Shown here in pieces: positions 26,350-34,679 of a stretch of DNA of 64,000 nucleotides. Both the position numbers and the translations under genes were made by a program. How positions within the stretch are numbered: position 1 is the stretch's first letter; each line of letters opens with the position of its first letter. Source of the DNA: Chryseobacterium viscerum (GTDB lineage Bacteria; Bacteroidota; Bacteroidia; Flavobacteriales; Weeksellaceae); assembly GCF_002899945.2 (NCBI RefSeq), contig NZ_PPEG02000005.1, positions 310,001-374,000 of the forward strand, in the 5' to 3' direction. The notes under the pieces were generated by a model, which was not told the origin of the DNA, searched no databases, and saw nothing but the letters and a program-made list of their open reading frames with translations.

Positions 26350-27528
26350 TTATCCAAAAAATGCATTTGAGCTTCCGATCCAGATGGCATCTTTTTTATT
26401 GAAATCTACATTTACCATTGCAGCTTTGGTCATTCTTCCCAAATTTTCCAATAGGATAGGACGTTCATCATTTTCCCGCCAAATGTACAATAAACGGATT
26501 TCTGCTTTTGAAAACTCTCCATTGATATCTTCAAAAATAGGTGCGTAATGTACTTTTCTCTGTAAAATATAATTTTCCTTATCCTGAATAGAATCGGTAA
26601 TTTCCTTTGTAGGATTTAAATCAACACCGCTTCCTGCGAAGGAGAATAGTGGTTTCAAGACAAAATCTTCAAGATTTTCGTTGTTGGGAAACTCATGCAA
26701 AAAGTAACTCTTTGGAACAAACTGATGCTGTAGCAATGGCAAAAGGAACTTTGAGATTTTAAAGAACCAGTTGGGATGAGTGACCCATTTTACATCAACT
26801 TCTTCACGGAAATCAAATTCTGTAACGAGATCAGGAATGTTGTCCAGTTCATCAAATATGACACGGTTGTAAATTCTCTTAATTTCCGTTAGTTTTCCAT
26901 TATTTTCATAGTACAGTTTCTTGCCTTCTTTTTTTACTTTTGTCAGACATACTGTTTTGATTCCTAATAATTTCTCGGTCAGAGCAAAATCAATGGCTGT
27001 TTTCTGTCTTTCCGGGAAGATTTCAAGCAAGATGACATTTTCAGGATTTTCTTCCCCAACAATGAGTTCCTTCAAATAATTTTTGAAGGTTTCATGAGGC
27101 ATAGGATTTTTGATTTCTGAAATAAAAGGATAGACTTCACAATATGTTTCTTCATATACTTTCTGGAAAGCATATAGAGAAGGAAATGCCTGAAGCTCTA
27201 TCAGCTGAGGTTCTATTTCGCCGTTTTCATTTTTGCAGATTCCAAAATCTATGGTAAAAAAATGAGGCTGATTGGTATCATTGGGAACTCTGCAATTGTC
27301 AGGAATGGCTTTCTGAAGTGTTTCTGCAGGAAGCGCTTTAATCTGGCTGATAATGCTTTCACTGGCTTCAATAAGTTGACTTTCAAATTTTTTAGTCAAA
27401 AAAATAGGGCTTTCTGAAACTCTGAAAGTAGGTTCTATGCTTCCTTTTTCTGCCAGTATATTTTTTAATTGACTGTACTTTTCTTGTGAAAACTCCTGGT
27501 TAAATTGTTTTCTGTATTTTGGGATCAT
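26350..27528 (-). CDS. ATP-grasp-like protein of the ligase cluster
   Basis: 392 residues from MIPKYRKQFNQEFS (ATG 27528; an ATG at 27561 is also open). The N-terminal half includes DFGICKNENGEIEPQLIELQAFPSLYAFQ. The C-terminal part has ATP-grasp-like strands: DFVLKPLFSFAGSGVDL (Lys and Gly-rich loop), ENYILQRKV (adenine hinge) and SKAEIRLLYIW. The order suggests a divergent or permuted ATP-grasp ligase, which would couple ATP hydrolysis to amide formation; the substrate is unknown. It is separated from the amidotransferase gene by a 248-base spacer containing a long inverted repeat. Confidence 0.6.
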   Translation of the reverse strand: MIPKYRKQFNQEFSQEKYSQLKNILAEKGSIEPTFRVSESPIFLTKKFESQLIEASESIISQIKALPAETLQKAIPDNCRVPNDTNQPHFFTIDFGICKNENGEIEPQLIELQAFPSLYAFQKVYEETYCEVYPFISEIKNPMPHETFKNYLKELIVGEENPENVILLEIFPERQKTAIDFALTEKLLGIKTVCLTKVKKEGKKLYYENNGKLTEIKRIYNRVIFDELDNIPDLVTEFDFREEVDVKWVTHPNWFFKISKFLLPLLQHQFVPKSYFLHEFPNNENLEDFVLKPLFSFAGSGVDLNPTKEITDSIQDKENYILQRKVHYAPIFEDINGEFSKAEIRLLYIWRENDERPILLENLGRMTKAAMVNVDFNKKDAIWIGSSNAFFG

Positions 27529-27583
27529 ATTTTTTCTTTGTGATGTTAAAAAATCGAGCATTTCTACCCGATTTGATTTTTAT

Positions 27584-27756
27584 CACAAAAGGCACAAAAG
27601 TTTTTTAGAATATAAAAGTTTTAAATACACTTTTTATAAATAGGCTTATTTAATTTGAAAATCAAAAATTTTCAAAAAAGCTTAAGTGTTGTTCTCAGCA
27701 TTCTTTATGATTGCTTATTATACTTAAGTATTCACTTCTCTTTTGTGACTTTTGTG
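27584..27756. repeat. Long inverted repeat in the ligase cluster
   Basis: The left arm CACAAAAGGCACAAAAG (27584-27600) and right arm CTTTTGTGACTTTTGTG (27740-27756) are complementary at 16 of 17 bases. Each arm is itself a doubled (CACAAAAG). A second pair of CTTAAGT blocks lies between them. There is no coding sequence. It may be a REP/MITE-like element. Confidence 0.55.
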
Positions 27757-27776
27757 GTTGATGTTGATTTAACCTT

Positions 27777-28610
27777 TTAAACCAAAGATTCAGCTTCTTT
27801 CAAAATGTTTTTTTTTGCAAACTGAAGGAATCTCGGAAGGATTTGATTTCTGGTCAGGATAATTTTATCTTCATCATCTATTCTGTCCATGGTCTCAAGA
27901 TATTTTTCCATTCCGAAATTTTCAATCATCGCTTCTCTGTTTTTTTCATCTTTAAGATTTTCAATCAAAGATTCAGGATTAGCTTCGGGGTGAAACTGTG
28001 TGCCAAAAATTTCATTAGAGAAACGAACTGCCATTACCGCTCTTTCCAGATTGATATGAGGACGGAATTTTTCAATCGCCATCACGGTCATTCCCAGTTC
28101 TTCTAAACGGTCATGATCCGGCTCAATAAACTGGTAGGCTCTGGAGTCTACAGCATAAAAAGGATCTTTAAGATTTTTGAATAAAAATTCTTGCTTCCCT
28201 TCCTCCGACTTATGAACAGGCATTACTCCAAAAGAATAAGATTTTCTTTTGCAGATATTACCCAGTTGCCAGTGAATACTTGCCAGCTGAAATGAATGGC
28301 AGATAAGGAAAAGGTATTTTTTATCTTCACTGTGTTTATTGTGTTCAAAAACAGCATCTAAAAAATGAGCAAATCGGTCTTCCCAAGGCAACCCTTCACG
28401 GTGTGGATCTCCCGGTCCGCCTGAAGAAATAAAAATATCAAAGTCTCCAATTTCCGGCATTTCATCTTTAAATCTCACATCAAATGTCTTGATGACAATA
28501 TTTTCTTCAGAGTTCTGCTGAAATGCTTCAGAAATTTCTTTAATGTTTCTAAAGCCTTGATTCACATGATTGTTGTTCATGTCCAGCAGAGCAATTCGAA
28601 TATCTTTCAT
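27777..28610 (-). CDS. Class I glutamine amidotransferase domain protein
   Basis: 277 residues. The GATase fold is visible: FDIFISSGGPGDPHREG (oxyanion strand), YLFLICHSFQLASI (nucleophile Cys in an ICHSF elbow instead of the usual GxCxG) and FGTQFHPEANPES (catalytic His and Glu). It resembles the glutaminase half of GMP synthase. A synthetase domain is absent and a C-terminal helical extension of about 60 residues is present. It may supply ammonia to, or act as a gamma-glutamyl hydrolase on, the product of the neighbouring ligases. It is 33 bases downstream of the GCS2-type gene. Confidence 0.85.
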   Translation of the reverse strand: MKDIRIALLDMNNNHVNQGFRNIKEISEAFQQNSEENIVIKTFDVRFKDEMPEIGDFDIFISSGGPGDPHREGLPWEDRFAHFLDAVFEHNKHSEDKKYLFLICHSFQLASIHWQLGNICKRKSYSFGVMPVHKSEEGKQEFLFKNLKDPFYAVDSRAYQFIEPDHDRLEELGMTVMAIEKFRPHINLERAVMAVRFSNEIFGTQFHPEANPESLIENLKDEKNREAMIENFGMEKYLETMDRIDDEDKIILTRNQILPRFLQFAKKNILKEAESLV

Positions 28611-28643
28611 TACATCATATTTTTTGTAAAGTTACCAAAAATA

Positions 28644-29762
28644 TTATGAAGCATTTTCACCATGTGTTATGCCATACTCTGTTTCAGATATCATATAATC
28701 AACGACTTTCTTTAGATCACCAGTCTCCTTAAAGATTTGGAGCTGTCTGTCTGCACCCGTTCCGTTTTCCAGGATTTTCCAGGCATATTCAACTTCATGA
28801 CGGCATCCTAACTCGTCTACCACATCATCAATAAACTCTAAAAGTTCTTTTAACAAATGAGGATAAGGTACAGATTCTTCTTTTCCGAAATCGATCAGAT
28901 GAGCTTCGATACCACTTTTGGAAGCACGCCATTTATTTTCGTTCAGCAACAGCCTTCTGTAGCTTCTGAAGCTAAGGTTTTGCTGGTGAAGTTTATAGAT
29001 TTTAGCAACTAAACACTGCATGATTGCTGCAAGGCATACGGTTTCATCAATCCTTAACGGCATATCGCAGATTCTGAATTCAATCGTAGGGTAGAAAGGG
29101 TGTACACGTAAATCCCACCAGATTTTCTTAGCATTGTCTATGGTTCCTGTTTTTATAAGAAGGTCAACATAGCTGTCGAATTCCCCCAGAGAGTTAAAAT
29201 AACTTGGAATACCGGTTCTCGGGAATTTCACGAAAATTTCCTGTCTGTAAGATTTAAAGCCGGTGTATCTTCCGATCCAGAATGGTGAATTCGTAGAAAG
29301 GGCATACACGTGAGGAAGGAAATAACGCATTACATTCTGAATTCTCACGCCTTCTTCACGGTTCGGAATTCCGATGTGAACATGCAGTCCGAAAATAAGA
29401 TTTTCACGGGCTACATCTCCCATATCATCTACGATTTTGATGTATCTTTCTCCCTGAGTGATATTGTTTTCCGACCAGTGAGAAAATGGATGGGTGCCTC
29501 CTCCGGAAACACGCAGTCCCTGTTCATGGGCGATATTGATGAGATGTCGCCTTAAATTTGTTAATTCTGCTCGGGCTTCCTGAATATTCTGGCAGATCCC
29601 GGTTTCCATTTCAATCATAGATTCGTGCATTTCGTGCTTTAAATTTTCACTTAAAACCGCTTTGCCACCTTCAATGATTTTTGAAACATGAGAAACCAGA
29701 TCTCTGCTTTCTACATCGATGATCTGATATTCTTCTTCAATTCCAATAGTAAACTGATGCAT
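28644..29762 (-). CDS. Carboxylate-amine ligase, YbdK/GCS2 family
   Basis: 372 residues, the same length as E. coli YbdK. Family motifs include FTIGIEEEYQIID at the N-terminus, SGGGTHPFSHW, LIFGLHVHIGIP and IWWDLRVHPFYPTIEFRICDMPLR. These proteins have a glutamine-synthetase-like fold and weak glutamate-cysteine ligase activity in E. coli, forming gamma-glutamyl-type amides with ATP. Here the enzyme sits between two ATP-grasp genes, which suggests ligation of a specialised amine or amino acid. The gene starts 28 bases after the ATP-grasp stop. Confidence 0.92.
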   Translation of the reverse strand: MHQFTIGIEEEYQIIDVESRDLVSHVSKIIEGGKAVLSENLKHEMHESMIEMETGICQNIQEARAELTNLRRHLINIAHEQGLRVSGGGTHPFSHWSENNITQGERYIKIVDDMGDVARENLIFGLHVHIGIPNREEGVRIQNVMRYFLPHVYALSTNSPFWIGRYTGFKSYRQEIFVKFPRTGIPSYFNSLGEFDSYVDLLIKTGTIDNAKKIWWDLRVHPFYPTIEFRICDMPLRIDETVCLAAIMQCLVAKIYKLHQQNLSFRSYRRLLLNENKWRASKSGIEAHLIDFGKEESVPYPHLLKELLEFIDDVVDELGCRHEVEYAWKILENGTGADRQLQIFKETGDLKKVVDYMISETEYGITHGENAS

Positions 29763-29790
29763 TCTTCTTGTGTTTTTTGTTTTTTTAATA

Positions 29791-30744
29791 TTATTTTATG
29801 GAATCTTTCACGAAAGTTCCCCAAGTAATATTGGGTTTCCCCGGAAAATATTCTTTGGCTTTTTCGATAGCTAGTTTTGCAGCATGTTCAATGATCCACG
29901 CAAAATTTTCTTCTCCTACAGAATTTTTGTCTGCATCCGGAGCCGGATTACAAAAATCGATCGCATAAGGAATGCCATCTCTTACAGCAAATTCTACCGT
30001 ATTGAAATCATATCCCAAAGCTTCATTCATGGTAATCGTATAATCATGAATAGTCTTCAATAATTTTTTGAGCTCTTCACCCTGTGTCTGATGGGTGGTA
30101 GCGTATCGTAAATGAGGCGCATTTCTAGGCTCGTAAGGCATGATGTGAACATATTTCCTGCCCAGACAGTAAACCCTGTAATAATCATCAAAGACAATTT
30201 CTTCCTGTACCATCATGACCAACTGCTCTGTTTCTCCTAATTTGTTCCAAAGATCATCAGGATTCTCAACTCTGTAAACACTTTTCCAGCCTCCGCCATC
30301 ATGAGGTTTCATATAAGCAGGAAAACCTACATAATTGAAAATATATTCCCAGTCATGCGGAAATTTCAGGTTTCTAAATGAAGTTTCCGAAGTATTCTCA
30401 GGTCTTTCGTGCGAAGGAAGCAAAACCGTCTTAGGAAGTGGAATTCCCAGTTTGGACATCAGTGCATTGTTGAAAAATTTCTCATCAGCACTCCACCAGA
30501 AAGGATTGTTGATAACGTAAGTACCGTTGAGTGCTGCATTTTTAAGATAAGCTCTGTAAAAGGGAACGTCCTGTGAAATTCTGTCGATGATTACTGCATA
30601 GCCATAATCTGCACCCTGTTCTAATTTATCAATATGAACGGGTTCAGCTATAATATCTCCGCCTCCCAATTCATTTACTTTGTCTATAAATGCCCAGGGA
30701 AATGTGTCTTCCATACCGAAAAGAATTCCTACTTTTTTTGTCAT
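29791..30744 (-). CDS. ATP-grasp ligase (RimK/D-Ala-D-Ala ligase-like)
   Basis: 317 residues. ATP-grasp landmarks: PAYMKPHDGGGWKSVYRV (phosphate loop), LVMMVQEEIVFDDYYRVYCLG (hinge), and the metal-binding end VEFAVRDGIPYAIDFCNPAPD. The N-terminal pre-grasp domain begins VGILFGMEDTFPWAFIDKVN. It would activate a carboxylate as acyl phosphate and join it to an amine; the substrate is unknown. The flanking esterase and GCS2-type genes are on the same strand at short distance. Confidence 0.85.
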   Translation of the reverse strand: MTKKVGILFGMEDTFPWAFIDKVNELGGGDIIAEPVHIDKLEQGADYGYAVIIDRISQDVPFYRAYLKNAALNGTYVINNPFWWSADEKFFNNALMSKLGIPLPKTVLLPSHERPENTSETSFRNLKFPHDWEYIFNYVGFPAYMKPHDGGGWKSVYRVENPDDLWNKLGETEQLVMMVQEEIVFDDYYRVYCLGRKYVHIMPYEPRNAPHLRYATTHQTQGEELKKLLKTIHDYTITMNEALGYDFNTVEFAVRDGIPYAIDFCNPAPDADKNSVGEENFAWIIEHAAKLAIEKAKEYFPGKPNITWGTFVKDSIK

Positions 30745-30801
30745 AATTTTTGTTTTTTAAGGTGAGTGTATATTTTTTTCTATTTGTCTTTTTTATTGTT
30801 T

Positions 30802-31515
30802 TTAAGAGAAAAAGGCTCCTATGAAGGTAGGGAAAACCATTCTCCACAAAGGCCAGTCGTGGCCGATCCATTTTCTTTCATCATACCAGAAGTCTATGCC
30901 TTTTATCCTTAAGATCTCAGCCATTTCAACATTTTTTTCTTTACAGATGTCCTGATCAGAGGTACTTAATACAATGTGCATGTGTTTGTACTTCCATGCT
31001 TCATCATTTCTTATAAACTCTCTTGGGCAGTTGAAATATACCAGCTCATCAGAATAGCCATCCATGAAGTTTCTTATGCTGAATGCCCCTGAAAGGCAAA
31101 AAAGATGAGAAACTACATCAGGAAATCTAAAAGCAAAGTTCGCAGCGTGATATCCACCGAAACTGGCTCCGGCAACCGCTACACGATGGGTCTTATGAAG
31201 TTTCTGAATGTAGGGTACAAATTCTTTGATCAGGAATTGTACATATCGTTCATAGTTTCTTATTCTTTGCTGAGGAGATATATTGTCATCATAAAAGCTC
31301 CATTTGTCGATGGTCTGTACATTGTAAAGTTTTACTTTTCCTTGTTCTATAAACCAGTTGATGCTTCCGTTCAGATGAAAATCATGGTTCTGGGTATATT
31401 GTCCCTGAGAAGTAGGAAACATGATGATAGGATGACCGTAATGCCCGGTCACCTCTACCTGGAGACTTGTTCCCAATATATTTGAATAATATTCTGTATG
31501 TTCTATGTGAGGCAT
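30802..31515 (-). CDS. Small alpha/beta-hydrolase esterase of the ligase cluster
   Basis: 237 residues. The nucleophile elbow is VAVAGASFGGYHAANFAF, the acid is near HIVLSTSDQDICKEKN, and the His is in WIGHDWPLWRMVFP. There is no signal peptide, so it is cytoplasmic. It corresponds to the COG4947 group, which I recall as recurrently linked to ATP-grasp and GCS2 ligase genes. A role as a thioester/ester hydrolase or acyltransferase acting on the cluster product is likely but unproven. Confidence 0.8.
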   Translation of the reverse strand: MPHIEHTEYYSNILGTSLQVEVTGHYGHPIIMFPTSQGQYTQNHDFHLNGSINWFIEQGKVKLYNVQTIDKWSFYDDNISPQQRIRNYERYVQFLIKEFVPYIQKLHKTHRVAVAGASFGGYHAANFAFRFPDVVSHLFCLSGAFSIRNFMDGYSDELVYFNCPREFIRNDEAWKYKHMHIVLSTSDQDICKEKNVEMAEILRIKGIDFWYDERKWIGHDWPLWRMVFPTFIGAFFS

Positions 31516-31544
31516 TTTTCCTTATTTAGTTTTACTATTGTGTT

Positions 31545-31823
31545 TTATATTAAATTGATAAATTCTATTCCTCCAGGCTGATCTTTTTCTAAAACATCCA
31601 GTACAAGGGCACCTAGTTTTGGATGTTTCAGGATTATATATTCTTTAAAAATCCATTTTGAGCCCAGTGTATTGGCATTATGAGAGTCAATGATCTGATA
31701 ATATACTTTGTTATGTCATTTTCTAGGACTTATGTTTTCTAAGTTACGTTTTAGAATGGATTCTCCTGGAAGATTATATATTATGAATTCAATAACATTT
31801 TTGATGTCAATATTGGACTTCAT
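31545..31823 (-). pseudogene. Small gene interrupted by an in-frame TGA
   Basis: An ATG at 31823, three bases after the ATP-grasp stop, opens a frame of 93 codons to a TAA at 31545. It is broken only by a TGA at 31716-31718 (codon 36). The frame reads MKSNIDIKNVIEFIIYNLPG, then LENISPRK-stop-HNKVYYQIIDS, and ends EKDQPGGIEFINLI. A TGG to TGA change (Trp) would restore it. The part after the stop looks coding in composition and is free of further stops for 57 codons. No family is recognised. Confidence 0.6.
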
Positions 31824-31826
31824 GAT

Positions 31827-33041
31827 CTAGGAAGTAAGCTTGTTGCTTTTGGGAGGTAGAATGTTCAGCATGTCCGCATGAATCATTTCTGCGGCAGAAT
31901 CCAGCCTGTCCTGTATAATGGAGGCATCACTGGATTTGTAAACAATCCCAACATGATAATCTATCGGAAGGAATTTCACGACTTCCTCACATTCAAAATT
32001 GCTGTAATCGGGCTCTTTATCCTTAATCAGGGCAACAATCAGCCCGGAATAATATCCTGTAGGAGGTGAGATACTGTAATGATTACCTCTCAAAAGAGCA
32101 TCTTCAATTTTAGCCCATTCTCTCCAGATATTAATTCCGCTTGAAGCCTCCACCAAATCAGGAATGTGAGCACCGCCAACTCTTGATGATGTTTCAAGGA
32201 AGTACCATTTTCCGTCTTCTTTTCCGCGGATAAATTCTGTATGGGTAGCACCATTGATAAGTCCAAAATTGGAAAGGACTTTGGCGTTAATTTCTTCCAG
32301 CGCTTTAAATTCTTCAGAGTACCTTCCCAGAGTCTTGGAACGAAATACACCTCCTTCATGCGAAACCTGCATGGGCGGAGCCAGATATTTTGAAGCAGAA
32401 GTAAATACAATCTCTTTATTGAAAGTAAGGCTGTCTACATGGTAAACATCTCCTGGTTTAAAACTTTCCAGTAAAAAAAGATGACGTTCTTCCCCAAGAA
32501 TATCTAATGCTTCATGCAGCTGTTCTTGGGTCGTTATTTTCTTAATTCCTGATGCCGAAGCTTCCGATCTGGGTTTCAGTACCCATGGTGCAGGAACGAG
32601 GTCTGTAAATTCATTGACTTCATTTTCATTGAATACAGCTGTAAATTCAGGAACACTGATCCCGGAATCTTTAGCTTTTTGCCGCATCGCCAGTTTATCT
32701 CTGAAATAGCGGTGAGTCGTTTGTCCCATTCCAGGAATACGGAATGTTTCTCTGATTAATGCTGCTTTCTCTACATCATAATCATCCAATGCCACTACAG
32801 CATCTACTTTTCTGGTTTTCATGAGATGGGAAAATCCCTGAATCAGATGTTCCAGATTCCATACGGACGGTTTGAGTTCGGGCATATAAAACACCTCTTC
32901 AATGGCATGCCATGGCCAGTTTTTTTCTTTAAGGTTTTCTGAAGTTACCAGGATGATTTTATTGCCGAGATTCTTCATTTCGTCCATAAAATCGTAGCCT
33001 TTGTAATAGCACGAAATACACACAATAGTTTTCTTCTCCAT
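31827..33041 (-). CDS. ATP-grasp ligase (biotin carboxylase/CPSase-like)
   Basis: 404 residues. An N-terminal Rossmann-like domain (KTIVCISCYYKGYDFMDEM) is followed by an ATP-grasp fold: APWVLKPRSEASASGIKKI, LFLLESFKPGDVYHVDSLTF, and the metal site GKWYFLETSSRVGGAHIPDLVEASSG. Such proteins ligate amino acids in peptide-type metabolites (e.g. BacD-like L-amino acid ligases share this arrangement). It is the first ligase gene of the cluster. An 88-bp inverted-repeat element lies just upstream and includes a TATTTTTG box. Confidence 0.85.
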   Translation of the reverse strand: MEKKTIVCISCYYKGYDFMDEMKNLGNKIILVTSENLKEKNWPWHAIEEVFYMPELKPSVWNLEHLIQGFSHLMKTRKVDAVVALDDYDVEKAALIRETFRIPGMGQTTHRYFRDKLAMRQKAKDSGISVPEFTAVFNENEVNEFTDLVPAPWVLKPRSEASASGIKKITTQEQLHEALDILGEERHLFLLESFKPGDVYHVDSLTFNKEIVFTSASKYLAPPMQVSHEGGVFRSKTLGRYSEEFKALEEINAKVLSNFGLINGATHTEFIRGKEDGKWYFLETSSRVGGAHIPDLVEASSGINIWREWAKIEDALLRGNHYSISPPTGYYSGLIVALIKDKEPDYSNFECEEVVKFLPIDYHVGIVYKSSDASIIQDRLDSAAEMIHADMLNILPPKSNKLTS

Positions 33042-33058
33042 ATAATGTTTTTTAATAT

Positions 33059-33146
33059 TTAGTGAATTTTCAAAAATAAAAGCGTTTGTTTATTATTTTA
33101 TTAATAGTAAAAAATGCAATATCGTGTGTTTTTGAAAATTCACTAA
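33059..33146. repeat. 88-bp element with 18-bp perfect inverted ends
   Basis: The left end TTAGTGAATTTTCAAAAA (33059-33076) and right end TTTTTGAAAATTCACTAA (33129-33146) are perfect reverse complements around 52 AT-rich bases. The left arm includes, on the minus strand, a TATTTTTG promoter-like box (33071-33078). No obvious target-site duplication is visible. It could be a MITE-like element or a regulatory hairpin between the aminopeptidase and the ligase cluster. Confidence 0.7.
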
Positions 33147-33182
33147 TCAATTATACAGAGATTTTTTGTAAAAAACTAATTT

Positions 33183-34598
33183 TTAGTGATAATTTTCGAT
33201 TAAATCCACGAGCAATTGAACTCCAAAACCGGTAGCCGCTTTTTCCTTGGCATAGCCTACGCTTCCGAAGGCTACTCCAGCAATATCAAGATGGGCCCAA
33301 TTAGGATGATTTTCAATGAATTGTTCCAAAAATTTTGCAGCAATGATACAGTCTCCGATAGGCTTCAGGGAGATGTTTTTCATATCAGCTACATCAGACT
33401 TAAAGTCATCTTTCCATACATCCCATAAAGGCAGATTCCAGAGCCTTTGGTTGGTTTGATCTCCGGTTCTTATAAGCGTGTTTTTCAATTCTTCATTATT
33501 GGAGAACATGGCGGCACAAGTGTCTCCGAACATTCGTACTGAGCTTCCTGTTAAAGTAGCCAGATCAATCATGAGATCGGTCTTATAGTTTTTAGAAAGA
33601 TAAGACAATCCGTCGGCAAGAATCAGTCGGCCTTCAGCATCGGTATCAATGATTTCAATAGTCTTTCCGTTATAAGCTTTGATAACATCACTTGGGATCA
33701 GTGCTTTTTCGGAAATGGCGTTGTCTGTGATAGGAAGAACAGCTACAATATTGACAGGAAGTTCCATTTCAGCAGCATAGATTAATGCTCCCAGAACAGC
33801 TGTTGCTCCCCCCATATCAGATTTCATATAATGCAGGTTGGTTGAATCTTTCAATGATATACCACCTGTGTCAAAAAGGACACATTTTCCGACCAGTCCG
33901 AAAGTTTTGGCATTTTTAACCGTAGTTTTATATTCTAAAATAGTGAAGGCTGCATCATAGGCACTTCCCTGGTTAACGGCAATGTAAGCGCCCAGTCCAA
34001 GTTCCTCACATTTTTTTCTGTTGAAGACCGTATATTTTAATTCATGTTTTTTAGCCAGATTTTTTAGATAAGCACTGAAAATATCCGGTTTTTTAAGATT
34101 AGCAGGCTTGTTAAGCCAGTCCTGGCAAGCGGTTTGCCCATTAATTAAGGCTTCTGTTTTCTGGCTGATATGGTCTAATTTCTTTTGGCTTAAATTCTCA
34201 AAATGCAATTCAAATTTTGTGTTCCAGAAAGCATGTGTTTTTTCAAAAGGGTAGTTGTACGTTCCAGCCAATAGACCTTTGACCAATTCTTCAAATTGTT
34301 TTTCATTCATGAAATCTGCCAGTGCCAGTGTAGGAACAGCCTGCAGTTTTTCTTTCTGTGTCTGTGAGAATTTGGCAGCAACCTGCTGGATTTCGAAGTT
34401 TTGTAATGTCGATTTTCCTAATCCGATGAAATAGGTAATTCCTTCTTCATGAGCATTGATGAAAACTTCATACTTCTTTCCCGTGAAAAAAGTAGAAATA
34501 TTTTTATTGAAATTTTTACTGGTTTTAGTCCATTCTTCCTCTGTGAATACATGGAAAACCTGGGTGTAATTTTTGTTTTTTTTATTAATTAGTTTCAT
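33183..34598 (-). CDS. Leucyl aminopeptidase family protein (M17)
   Basis: 471 residues. The C-terminal catalytic domain shows VGKCVLFDTGGISLKDSTNLHYMKSDMGGATAVLG (metal-binding Lys/Asp) and IDTDAEGRLILADGLSY, the M17 signature NTDAEGRL with Asp in place of the first Asn. DLATLTGSSVRMFGD completes the site. It is a cytosolic two-metal exopeptidase releasing N-terminal residues. Its position directly upstream of the ligase cluster on the same strand makes it a candidate for processing or turnover of the cluster product. Confidence 0.9.
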   Translation of the reverse strand: MKLINKKNKNYTQVFHVFTEEEWTKTSKNFNKNISTFFTGKKYEVFINAHEEGITYFIGLGKSTLQNFEIQQVAAKFSQTQKEKLQAVPTLALADFMNEKQFEELVKGLLAGTYNYPFEKTHAFWNTKFELHFENLSQKKLDHISQKTEALINGQTACQDWLNKPANLKKPDIFSAYLKNLAKKHELKYTVFNRKKCEELGLGAYIAVNQGSAYDAAFTILEYKTTVKNAKTFGLVGKCVLFDTGGISLKDSTNLHYMKSDMGGATAVLGALIYAAEMELPVNIVAVLPITDNAISEKALIPSDVIKAYNGKTIEIIDTDAEGRLILADGLSYLSKNYKTDLMIDLATLTGSSVRMFGDTCAAMFSNNEELKNTLIRTGDQTNQRLWNLPLWDVWKDDFKSDVADMKNISLKPIGDCIIAAKFLEQFIENHPNWAHLDIAGVAFGSVGYAKEKAATGFGVQLLVDLIENYH

Positions 34599-34679
34599 AA
34601 ATTGATATTATTTTTTTTCTAAGATCGTACGCAATCACCAATTTCATATGCCTGAATTTTGCTCAGTGATTTTGTATCC

